From NCBI GenBank assembly GCA_011049295.1, contig DSCA01000188.1, positions 1 through 7,396 of the forward strand: a stretch of DNA of 7,396 bases, given 5' to 3'. Under the pieces are notes generated by a model. The model was not told the origin of the DNA. It saw only the letters and a list, made by a program, of their open reading frames with translations, and did not search any database. The translations under genes and the position numbers were made by a program. Positions 1 to 5,434 of this stretch are shown one piece after another. The stretch's first letter is position 1, and the number at the start of each line of letters is the position of its first letter. The stretch comes from Thermoplasmatales archaeon (GTDB taxonomy: Archaea > Thermoplasmatota > E2 > UBA202 > DSCA01).

Positions 1-390
1 GGCCATAATCCGGTAGGGCTCCATGGTCCTGCGGCCGCTGGGGGTCACCCGGTCCAGGAAATAGTCGGCGGCGGCGTGCACCTCGGAGCGGGTGGCATAG
101 TCATGCTTGCGCAGCAGCTGCTGGGCAATGTCCGCACACATGGCCTCCAGGCTGGGGGCGGGCTGGCGGGCGGACTGCTCCACAATTTCCTCAATCACCT
201 CTGAGTTGCGAGACAGGTCGCTGCCCTTTTTGAAGGCGGGGAGGTCCACGAAGACGTCCAGGTCCACGATGAGCTGCACGGTGCGCTGGGGCCGCCGGAT
301 GAACACCTGCTTCCTGATGCCCTGAATGCCCACCCGACTGAGCTTGAACCGCGACCGGGGCGGCCAGGACTGGACGTCGGGTAAACTCAT
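1..390 (-). CDS. mptA: GTP cyclohydrolase MptA/FolE2 family (GCYH-IB, COG1469), N-terminal part only
   Basis: Partial gene: 130 codons from ATG at 390 run off the left edge, so well over half of a family member of about 300 residues is missing. Seen in the translation: LPDVQ at residues 3-7, RVGIQGIRK at 19-27, DVFVDLP at 45-51 and KGSDLSRN at 55-62. This order matches the start of archaeal MptA/FolE2 proteins (LPDVQ, RVGvxGvkk, vDLPxxxKGxxxSRNxEvI). Known for the family: it opens the GTP ring to a dihydroneopterin cyclic phosphate, a metal-dependent cytosolic step feeding methanopterin-type cofactors and, in many archaea, the 7-deazaguanine precursors of tRNA archaeosine. The catalytic metal ligands lie beyond the window and cannot be checked. 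The start is favoured because an ATTAATAT box lies about 25 nt upstream and the only nearby upstream ATG (398) is followed by an in-frame TAG. A tRNA-Leu gene lies just upstream on the same strand. Confidence 0.87.
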   Translation of the reverse strand, partial: MSLPDVQSWPPRSRFKLSRVGIQGIRKQVFIRRPQRTVQLIVDLDVFVDLPAFKKGSDLSRNSEVIEEIVEQSARQPAPSLEAMCADIAQQLLRKHDYATRSEVHAAADYFLDRVTPSGRRTMEPYRIMA

Positions 391-411
391 GCTACCACAT
401 GGCCATGTCTC

Positions 412-419
412 ATATTAAT
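412..419 (-). promoter_or_regulatory. Archaeal TATA box of mptA (leaderless)
   Basis: ATTAATAT on the minus strand, centred about 25 nt before the mptA ATG at 390. With archaeal initiation normally about 25 nt past the box, transcription would start at or next to the ATG. There is no Shine-Dalgarno-like sequence between box and start. The box lies only 17 nt beyond the 3' end of the tRNA-Leu gene. Confidence 0.6.
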
Positions 420-435
420 GTTGTGCCCGCAAGGA

Positions 436-548
436 TGCAGGGGGAGGGATTTGAACCCTCGGACTCCTTCGAGACAGGATGTCTCCTCGAACCCTTGGCT
501 GGTCAGATCTTAAGTCCTGCGCCGTTGGCCAGGCTTGGCTACCCCTGC
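436..548 (-). tRNA. tRNA-Leu (anticodon UAA) with a 28-nt intron
   Basis: Reading the minus strand, the acceptor stem GCAGGGG (548-542) pairs perfectly with CCCCTGC (443-437), followed by discriminator A at 436. CCA is not encoded. The D-arm has a GCC/GGC stem with an AAGCCTGGCCAAC loop. The anticodon stem CAGGA (519-515) pairs perfectly with TCCTG (479-475) only if 28 nt (508-481) are removed between position 37 (G509) and position 38 (A480). The loop is then CTTAAGA with anticodon TAA at 512-510. A short class II variable arm (CTC/GAG with GAAG loop, 473-464) and T-arm GAGGG/CCCTC with TTCAAAT loop complete the fold. Mature length is 85 nt, normal for archaeal tRNA-Leu. Without the intron the variable region would be over 40 nt and the anticodon loop would not be canonical. 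An independent promoter lies upstream at 577-584. Confidence 0.93.
481..508 (-). other. tRNA-Leu intron at canonical position 37/38
   Basis: 28 nt between G37 (509) and A38 (480), the canonical archaeal intron site. By hand, a relaxed bulge-helix-bulge can be drawn: exon CTT (positions 32-34) pairs with intron GAG (485-483), with one G.U pair. A 3-nt bulge AC^A then holds the 3' cut, and the 5' cut lies in a 5-nt bulge AAG^AU. An inner helix CUGACC (506-501) pairs with GGUUCGAG (493-486) with two single-base bulges. The 3' bulge is standard, while the central helix (3 bp instead of 4) and the 5' bulge (5 nt instead of 3) are non-canonical. The fold was not computed. Confidence 0.8.
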
Positions 549-576
549 CGGCTGCCTACGATAGTAAGGAGAGAGC

Positions 577-584
577 GTATAAAA
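577..584 (-). promoter_or_regulatory. TATA box of the tRNA-Leu gene
   Basis: TTTTATAC on the minus strand, 29-36 nt upstream of the mature tRNA 5' end at 548. This predicts a start about 5-8 nt before the mature end, hence a short 5' leader for RNase P. Stable-RNA promoters of this form are usual in archaea. Confidence 0.6.
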
Positions 585-635
585 GAGATGCGGAGGTGGG
601 AGGCAGGAAAAGGAGGGCGAGGAAAACAACAATTT

Positions 636-643
636 ACTTATAG
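636..643 (+). promoter_or_regulatory. TATA box of the repeat-protein gene (leaderless)
   Basis: ACTTATAG on the plus strand, 24-31 nt before the ATG at 667. The predicted transcription start coincides with the ATG, and nothing resembling a ribosome binding site precedes it. The 549-666 gap therefore holds two divergent promoters and no other gene that I can support. Confidence 0.55.
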
Positions 644-666
644 CCGTCCAATATTTGTCTCTTGGC

Positions 667-2346
667 ATGAAGAAGGGCTGCATTTTCCTGGTTCTACTGC
701 TGCTGCTGCCGACGTACGGCACCTCTCAGCAGCCCGCCTGGTCCTCTCCCCAGGCCGTAGCCCGGGAGCTGCCCACCATGGAAAACGTGTCCGGGTTCAT
801 CAACGCCGTCCCCTCCCTTCTGGACGGTTTTTCCCTGGCCACTCCCCGCAACGTTACCATGGAGCTGGTGGTGGCTACGGGCAAGGTAGACATGCTGTAC
901 CGGGAGGACCCCCCGTGGCTGGAGGAAGCAGTCCTGGAATTCTACCATCTCCACAACTTCACGGTGAGCCAGCAGGATACAGATCTCTTTTTTAGCCAGA
1001 TAGCCCCTCTGCCCGACGAGTTCAGTCAGAGCATCGCCCTGCTGGTGTACGCCCTCAACGACGCCAGCCGGTCCTGCACCTTCGCCTTCCGCAACCTGAC
1101 CGCCGACGAGCGCCAGTTTCTGCGCCAGCACAATCAGAGCGACACCAACGTGACCGATGTTCTCCGCTACGCCCTCAGCGAGCGCATAAAAATCTTCCCC
1201 AACCTGGACCTGTTCGCCAGCAACACCGACAAGCTCTCCCTCCTGGTGCAAAAAATTGACCGGGCAGCCCTGGTGGACGGGGGCTTGGGCCTGCTGTCGG
1301 CGGTACGGGTGGCTCTGCCCGTGCTGGAGAAATACGCGGCCCGATTCAACCAGAGCATGGTCCTGGAGGACCCCTCGGGCCACATCCGGGTGGGGGGAAG
1401 CGACAACACCACCCACGTGGGAACCTGCTCTCTGCTGATTGACCTGGGAGGCGACGACCTGATCACCGTCCGGCATCCCGAAGAAGCAGCGGCGCTCCTC
1501 CTGAACGTGGCCGGCAACGACCGCTACCAGGGCCAGATGGCCAAAAGCTTCGCCGGCATCAGCATGCTCATCGACGTACGGGGCAACGACTTTTACACCG
1601 CCAACAACTGGTCGCAGTCCTACGCCTGCGCCGGCCTCACCGCCCTGGTGGACATGAGGGGTGACGACGTCTATGCCGGCGGCTCCCATGTGCAGGCGGC
1701 GGCCAGAGCCGGAGGACTGGCCGTGCTGGCCGACGTGCGGGGCAACGACACCTACCATGCATACTCCCATGCCCAGGCCTGCGCCAACGGCAACAGCCTG
1801 GCCCTGCTGGTGGACGGAACGGGAAACGACGTGTACACGGCGGAGGGCTACGCCCAGGGATACGGGAGCAGCGGGGGCCTGGGCCTGCTGGTGGACGTAC
1901 TGGGCAACGACATCTACGACGCCCGATTCTACGCCCAGGGAGCCGGCCAGGGGTGGGCCAACGGGCTGAAAAAGCTGGGAACCGGCGTGCTCCTGGACGG
2001 GGCGGGAGATGATACCTACACCGCAGACCGCTTCTCCCAGGGATACGGCAAAATAGTGGGGGTGGGGGTGATGGCCGACCTCCTGGGAAACGACCGCTAT
2101 GCCGCCCGCGCCTCCTCCCAGGCCAGCAGCGAGCTGTTCGGCGTGGCCTGCCTGCTGGACCTGTTCGGAAACAACACCTACCAGCGCAGCCTCCATTCCG
2201 GGGGCTACGAGGGAACCTGGGGAACCGCCCTGCTGGTGGACGGCATGGGCTCCGCCTTCAACCAAAAACTGTGGGACCTGCTGCAGTCCCTGGCCGAGTA
2301 CGACGTGGCCCCCTTTTCACTGCTGTTTGGCCTCATCGGCGGTTAG
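667..2346 (+). CDS. Exported protein with about eleven GNDxY-type repeats of 27 residues; function unknown
   Basis: A 559-residue protein of no family I recognise. Residues 1 to about 21 form a typical signal peptide (MKK followed by an IFLVLLLLL core). Residues 25-250 look mostly helical and mixed, with no motif I can name. From residue 254 to 528 runs a tandem array with consensus LLVDxxGNDxYxAxxxxQGxxxxGG and a strict 27-residue period over its second half. The extreme C-terminus is a short hydrophobic tail without charged anchor flanks, so secretion is likelier than membrane anchoring. Eleven N-x-S/T sequons (for example NVT, NFT, NLT, NQS, NWS, NNT) fit an N-glycosylated surface or extracellular protein. 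The aspartates and asparagines at fixed positions could bind Ca2+, which is inference. ATG 667 is chosen over an in-frame TTG at 655 because of the TATA spacing and because it opens the signal peptide directly. The last 30 bp overlap the 3' end of purB on the opposite strand. Confidence 0.88.
   Translation: MKKGCIFLVLLLLLPTYGTSQQPAWSSPQAVARELPTMENVSGFINAVPSLLDGFSLATPRNVTMELVVATGKVDMLYREDPPWLEEAVLEFYHLHNFTVSQQDTDLFFSQIAPLPDEFSQSIALLVYALNDASRSCTFAFRNLTADERQFLRQHNQSDTNVTDVLRYALSERIKIFPNLDLFASNTDKLSLLVQKIDRAALVDGGLGLLSAVRVALPVLEKYAARFNQSMVLEDPSGHIRVGGSDNTTHVGTCSLLIDLGGDDLITVRHPEEAAALLLNVAGNDRYQGQMAKSFAGISMLIDVRGNDFYTANNWSQSYACAGLTALVDMRGDDVYAGGSHVQAAARAGGLAVLADVRGNDTYHAYSHAQACANGNSLALLVDGTGNDVYTAEGYAQGYGSSGGLGLLVDVLGNDIYDARFYAQGAGQGWANGLKKLGTGVLLDGAGDDTYTADRFSQGYGKIVGVGVMADLLGNDRYAARASSQASSELFGVACLLDLFGNNTYQRSLHSGGYEGTWGTALLVDGMGSAFNQKLWDLLQSLAEYDVAPFSLLFGLIGG
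1426..2250 (+). repeat. Protein-level tandem repeat, 81-nt (27-residue) period
   Basis: The conserved Asp (Asn in unit 2) before xxGNDxY lies at bases 1441, 1504, 1573, 1651, 1732, 1813, 1894, 1996, 2077, 2158 and 2239. Spacings are 21, 23, 26, 27, 27, 27, 34, 27, 27 and 27 residues. Units 1-3 are shorter, and unit 7 carries a 7-residue insertion around GWANGLKKLG. Unit 11 is a truncated cap (LLVDGMG). The G-[ND]-[DN] core and the [SAV]-Q pair recur, while the DNA has diverged, so this is an old protein repeat and not a recent DNA duplication. The hydrophobic-Asp-turn-Tyr pattern suggests a beta-solenoid with one turn per unit, by inference. Confidence 0.85.
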
Positions 2347-3675
2347 ACGCTCCACGGTCGCGTCCACCAATTTTTTGGCCTCCCCCACGTACTTTTCGGC
2401 GTCCAGGGCATCGACCACCTCCTCCTCGTCCACCAGACTGCAGACGGCGTCGGTGGCCGTCAGCACCTCCCCCAGATGGCTCCCCGTGGCCAGCGCCTGG
2501 CCCGAGCAGAGCCTCAGCAGCTCGTGCGCCTCCTGGCGCCCCATTCCCTTGTCCACCAGCAGCATCATCACCGCCTCCGCCATGGGCAAACCCTGGCTGC
2601 GCTGGATGTTCTCCCGCATCCGCTCCGGGAAAACCTCCAGGTGAGCGAAAACCTCGGCCATCTGCGCCAGAATCCAGTCCGTGAGCACCACCGCGTGGGG
2701 GATGACGAAGCGCTCGGAGGAGGAATTGCACAGGTCGCGCTCGTGCCACTGCACCGCGTTCTCCCAGGCCGGCAGCACCTGAGCCCTCACTACCCGGGCC
2801 AGCCCGCATATTTGCTCGCAGACGATGGGATTGCGCTTGTGGGGCATGGTGGATGAGCCCACCTGTTTTTGGCCGAAGCCCTCTGCCACCTCCCCGATTT
2901 CGCTGCGCTGCAGATTGCGAATCTCCGTAGCAAATTTTTCCATGGAGGCAGCCAGGTTGGCCAGCACGCCCAGAAAGGCGATGTAGCGGTCCCGACCCAC
3001 TATTTGGGTGGAGGGAACCTCCGCCTGCAGGCCCAGCTCCTCCATCACCATCTCCTGCAGGTTCAGGAAACGGCTGCCCAGGGCCGCCCCGCTGCCCACC
3101 GCCCCCGACATCTTTCCCACGCCCACCTCCCGCCGGCACCAGCGGAGGCGCTCCAGGTGACGGTGCGTCTCGGAGGCGAATACCGCCATCTTCAGCCCGA
3201 AGGTGATGGGCAGCGCATACTGGCCATGGGTGCGGCCCAGCATCACCGCGTCCCGGTAGCGCTCAGCCAGGTGCAGCAGACGGCGCAGCACCTCCTGCAG
3301 GTCCTCCTCCAGAATCTCGATGGCCTGCAACATCTGCAGGGCGTTGGCCGAGTCCACGATGTCGTAGGAGGTGGCCCCCAGGTGCACGTATTTGCCTGCC
3401 TCCCCGCTAACCTCAGCCAGGGCTTTGACCATGGCCATCACGTCGTGGCGAATCTCCCGCTCGATTTCATTCACCCGGCTCACCGACACGTGGTCCAGGG
3501 TGGCCTTGCGGCTGATCTCCTCCGCTGCATCCCCGGGAATGGTGCCCAGAGCGGCATGGGCCCGGGCCAGGGCGGCCTCCACCCGCAGCTGGTGAGCCAG
3601 GCGGCTTTCCTCGCTGAAAATTTTTTTGACTCTCTCCCTTCCATAGCGATAGTCAAGGGGGCAGACCAGGTCCAT
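2317..3675 (-). CDS. purB: Adenylosuccinate lyase
   Basis: 452 residues, a normal length for this fumarase/aspartase-superfamily enzyme. Known role: it releases fumarate from SAICAR (giving AICAR) and from adenylosuccinate (giving AMP) in cytosolic purine synthesis. Seen in order: RHDVMA (76-81), GATSYDIVDSA (100-110), GRTHGQYALP (147-156, with the catalytic-type His150), the flexible signature loop GSSTMPHKRNP (273-283) carrying the active-site serines, and HERDLCNSSSER (311-322). All expected active-site blocks are present. The start is ATG 3675. An upstream in-frame ATG at 3696 would add seven residues but lies inside the TATA box, and the chosen start gives the usual short N-terminus MDLVCPLDYRYG. 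It follows the endonuclease V fusion gene by 20 bp on the same strand but has its own promoter. Its tail overlaps the convergent repeat-protein gene by 30 bp. Confidence 0.97.
   Translation of the reverse strand: MDLVCPLDYRYGRERVKKIFSEESRLAHQLRVEAALARAHAALGTIPGDAAEEISRKATLDHVSVSRVNEIEREIRHDVMAMVKALAEVSGEAGKYVHLGATSYDIVDSANALQMLQAIEILEEDLQEVLRRLLHLAERYRDAVMLGRTHGQYALPITFGLKMAVFASETHRHLERLRWCRREVGVGKMSGAVGSGAALGSRFLNLQEMVMEELGLQAEVPSTQIVGRDRYIAFLGVLANLAASMEKFATEIRNLQRSEIGEVAEGFGQKQVGSSTMPHKRNPIVCEQICGLARVVRAQVLPAWENAVQWHERDLCNSSSERFVIPHAVVLTDWILAQMAEVFAHLEVFPERMRENIQRSQGLPMAEAVMMLLVDKGMGRQEAHELLRLCSGQALATGSHLGEVLTATDAVCSLVDEEEVVDALDAEKYVGEAKKLVDATVERLTADEAKQQ
2371..2376 (+). terminator. Possible oligo-T termination site for the repeat-protein transcript
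   Basis: A T6 run on the plus strand begins 25 nt after the stop codon at 2346. Archaeal RNA polymerase often terminates at short U tracts without a hairpin. The run lies inside the antisense purB coding sequence (codons for Lys-Lys), so it may be coincidental. Confidence 0.25.
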
Positions 3676-3694
3676 GCCCTTGTATCCTGCCGGC

Positions 3695-3702
3695 ATTATA
3701 AA
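3695..3702 (-). promoter_or_regulatory. TATA box of purB, overlapping the upstream stop codon
   Basis: TTTATAAT on the minus strand, 20-27 nt before ATG 3675. It contains the TAA stop (3698-3696) of the endonuclease V gene, so the end of one gene is the core promoter of the next. Leaderless initiation at 3675 is predicted. Confidence 0.6.
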
Positions 3703-4499
3703 GCGTTTTCATTTTTGGTCCGGGTGGCCAGGATATGAGCGCGGCGCAGGGGTTCCGGAATGCGGTGGCGCTGCCAGGACCTCGTCACCTCGGCCGCCGT
3801 ATCCACCGTCACCCGGTGGCCCGGGGACACGTACACCGGCCTGTCCTCCCCCACGGCCATGCCCACCAGCTCACCCTCCATGTAGATGCCGCCACCGTCT
3901 CTCACCTCCCCGCACAGCAGGGACTTGGCCACCCCGATAACCGGCAAATCATGTGTTACCCCCAGGTGGCAGGCCAGGCCGCAGCCCCGGGGATGCAGAA
4001 CGCCGTTTCCGTCCACCATGACCAGCGAGGGCCGGCGGCCCCTGAGGAGCCTCTCCAGCACCGGCCCCTCCCGGTAGGCCAGATAGGTGGGAATGTAGGG
4101 AAAACGCACCGCCATGGACACCCGGTCAAAGCGGAGGGTCTCCCCCTCCGCATTCATCTCCACATAGGCCCCATAGGCCAGGTCCCCGGCATAGGCCACG
4201 TCCACCCCGGCCACCGTTTCCACCGGCCCGCAGTCATCCTTCAGGACCACCCGGCGGCGTAGAGCCCGCTGCTCCCGGCGCAGCTCCTCCAGGGGAAAAT
4301 CGGTGTTAAAGGAGGTGAAGACATCTACGTGACCGACTGTGTCGTCCACCACCTGCTCCAGGCCGTGCGCATCTGCCCACCGCCGTACGACCGGTGCCGC
4401 CCTCGGGTCTCCCAGGGCCCGGGCCAGGCCGGCGCAGGTAACCACCCGGCCGGAGGGAATCTGATCCACCAGGGACTGAAGGGCGTGGTAGAGGTCCAT
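3696..4499 (-). CDS. nfi: Endonuclease V fused to a degenerate O6-alkylguanine-transferase-like N-terminal domain
   Basis: 267 residues. Residues from about 72 to 260 are endonuclease V, which nicks DNA near deaminated bases such as hypoxanthine. Visible motifs are VAGVD (D100), PYIPTYLAYREGP (Y135, E144), VDGNGVLHPRG (D163, H169), IGVAKS (K192) and YVSPGH (223-228). Spacings Y-E 9, D-H 6 and D-K 29 equal those of Thermotoga maritima EndoV as I recall them, so the nuclease looks intact. Residues 1 to about 60 resemble the helix-turn-helix part of AGT/ATL proteins (IPSGRVV, LARALGDPRAA). However, the PCHR acceptor-cysteine motif is absent and the arginine-finger position is Pro36. Ferroplasma acidarmanus has a bifunctional AGT-EndoV, so this looks like that fusion with the alkyltransferase lost. 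Start ATG 4499 is chosen from TATA spacing and AGT-type homology; an extension to 4562 would cover the promoter and a poly-G run. Confidence 0.93.
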   Translation of the reverse strand: MDLYHALQSLVDQIPSGRVVTCAGLARALGDPRAAPVVRRWADAHGLEQVVDDTVGHVDVFTSFNTDFPLEELRREQRALRRRVVLKDDCGPVETVAGVDVAYAGDLAYGAYVEMNAEGETLRFDRVSMAVRFPYIPTYLAYREGPVLERLLRGRRPSLVMVDGNGVLHPRGCGLACHLGVTHDLPVIGVAKSLLCGEVRDGGGIYMEGELVGMAVGEDRPVYVSPGHRVTVDTAAEVTRSWQRHRIPEPLRRAHILATRTKNENAL

Positions 4500-4522
4500 A
4501 AATGTATCAATAAAAAAAGTGG

Positions 4523-4530
4523 TATAAAAT
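4523..4530 (-). promoter_or_regulatory. TATA box of the EndoV fusion gene (leaderless)
   Basis: ATTTTATA on the minus strand, 24-31 nt before ATG 4499. Immediately upstream on that strand is a purine/pyrimidine-skewed stretch with a G8 run and ACCTCCCCT, where a BRE would lie. The 4500-4639 gap carries this promoter and the divergent one at 4610; I see no gene in it. Confidence 0.6.
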
Positions 4531-4609
4531 AGGGGAGGTCCCCCCCCGCTTCCTCCAATCAAACTGAGCCTTACCCCGGCAGCATCTCTGCCCGGCCAAC
4601 AGGTGAACG

Positions 4610-4617
4610 TTTTTAAA
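4610..4617 (+). promoter_or_regulatory. TATA box of the 4640 gene (leaderless)
   Basis: TTTTTAAA on the plus strand, 23-30 nt before ATG 4640, within a near-palindrome CGTTTTTAAACG. No Shine-Dalgarno sequence follows it. The spacing favours ATG 4640 over an in-frame TTG at 4628. Confidence 0.55.
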
Positions 4618-4639
4618 CGGGCAGTGGTTGTACGGTGCC

Positions 4640-5410
4640 ATGCAGGCAGGGACGAAAAAATTCGTGGTCCTCATGGCGGCAGGCCTGTTTTTTCTGATGC
4701 TGCTTCCCGCCGTCAGCCACCATGCCCTCAACCCGGAGGGCCCCCCGAGCCCCGGAGTGGTTTCCGGTATCTCCCGTGCAGGGGACCTGAACTGGGTAAC
4801 CGTGGTGCAGACCCTGATGCGGGCCGACGGAAGCCGGAGCACCCAGACCCTGCGCGTTCCACAGAAACTGGTAGAGGAGGTGATGACCCCGGCCGACAAC
4901 GGACTTCTGTCAGACCGCCAGCGGGAGGTGCTGCTGGGAGCCGGCGTGGTGGAAGAGCACACCCTGCAGGAGTGGACAGTGAGGGCAGAGGGTGCCGAAA
5001 AGGGGCTCCCGGCTGAGAAGCACGGCTCGGCTCCCGGAAACATCACCTGGGTCATCAGGGGTCCCAGCCTGGTGCTGGCCACCGGCTACGGCATCTCCCT
5101 CACCCGCCCCGTGACCCTTGTCAAGGCCCTGCTCAACCAGTGGTTCGGGCGCACCTTTCAGATTATGCCTCCCTTTTTCACCGTGATACCCGAGATAGAC
5201 GTGATGCTCAACTACGACGGCGCTCTGGGCACCGTGGGCCTGACGGGGCCCCAAGCTCTTTCCCCGGTATACCTGGCAGTTTTCGTGGGCTTCGTGGGCC
5301 TCCACTGGCGGCTGCTCACCCCGCCCTTGCAGGTGTTCATGGGGGCGGCGGGCGGAGTCATAGCCCTGGGGGAGCTCCCCGACGAGGAGCCCCTGGTGGG
5401 CAATACTTAA
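4640..5410 (+). CDS. Exported or membrane-anchored protein of unknown function
   Basis: 256 residues; I do not recognise the family. Residues 5-26 are a signal peptide or N-terminal anchor (KK followed by FVVLMAAGLFFLMLLPAV). Residues 30-205 are soluble, with one N-glycosylation sequon (NIT, 134-136), no cysteine, and no catalytic motif that I can name. Two hydrophobic stretches follow at about 208-222 (LSPVYLAVFVGFVGL) and 229-243 (PLQVFMGAAGGVIAL), separated by a short HWRLLTP turn. This suggests a possible C-terminal hairpin in the membrane, after which an acidic tail (ELPDEE) ends the protein. The pattern fits a protein held at the membrane with an extracytoplasmic central domain, by inference. 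It lies 24 bp upstream of the C25 peptidase gene on the same strand, and its TAA stop is inside that gene's TATA box. Possible roles as partner, chaperone or inhibitor of the peptidase rest on adjacency alone. Confidence 0.8.
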   Translation: MQAGTKKFVVLMAAGLFFLMLLPAVSHHALNPEGPPSPGVVSGISRAGDLNWVTVVQTLMRADGSRSTQTLRVPQKLVEEVMTPADNGLLSDRQREVLLGAGVVEEHTLQEWTVRAEGAEKGLPAEKHGSAPGNITWVIRGPSLVLATGYGISLTRPVTLVKALLNQWFGRTFQIMPPFFTVIPEIDVMLNYDGALGTVGLTGPQALSPVYLAVFVGFVGLHWRLLTPPLQVFMGAAGGVIALGELPDEEPLVGNT

Positions 5411-5413
5411 AAG
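5406..5413 (+). promoter_or_regulatory. TATA box of the C25 peptidase gene, overlapping the upstream stop codon
   Basis: CTTAAAAG on the plus strand, 22-29 nt before ATG 5435. It contains the TAA stop (5408-5410) of the preceding gene. The leader would be essentially absent, and no ribosome binding site is visible. Confidence 0.5.
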
Positions 5414-5434
5414 CAGACGTCTGATGTATGTGGC

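Noticed and set aside
461..505. An intron-less tRNA with an unusually long variable arm
   Set aside because: It would leave a 4-bp anticodon stem with an 8-nt loop and a variable region over 40 nt. Excising 28 nt at 37/38 restores every canonical element.
399..995. Plus-strand open frame running across the tRNA gene into the repeat-protein gene
   Set aside because: It crosses a structurally perfect tRNA and the frame of a better supported gene, and its translation is Pro/Arg/Gly-rich without any pattern.
1426..2250. RTX (GGxGxDxUx) calcium-binding repeats
   Set aside because: The period is 27 residues with one GNDxY per unit. RTX repeats are 9 residues and tandem, so the resemblance is limited to a Gly/Asp turn.
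1426..2250. CRISPR-like or recent DNA tandem repeat
   Set aside because: The 81-nt units are conserved in protein motif but diverged at nucleotide level, and there are no identical direct repeats with unique spacers anywhere in the window.
694..2265. Long open frame on the minus strand (523 codons) opposite the repeat-protein gene
   Set aside because: It is the antisense of a GC-rich repetitive gene. It is rich in His/Gln/Val/Gly with no domain, no promoter-spaced start, and mirrors the 81-nt repeat. The plus-strand frame has the signal peptide and the coherent motif.
3676..3696. An upstream purB start at 3696 (seven extra residues)
   Set aside because: That ATG lies within the TATA box and overlaps the preceding stop codon, and the shorter form has the normal adenylosuccinate lyase N-terminus.
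4507..5082. Minus-strand open frame of 191 codons overlapping the divergent promoters
   Set aside because: It has no recognisable domain, is Ser/Arg/Pro-rich, and covers both TATA boxes between the divergent genes.
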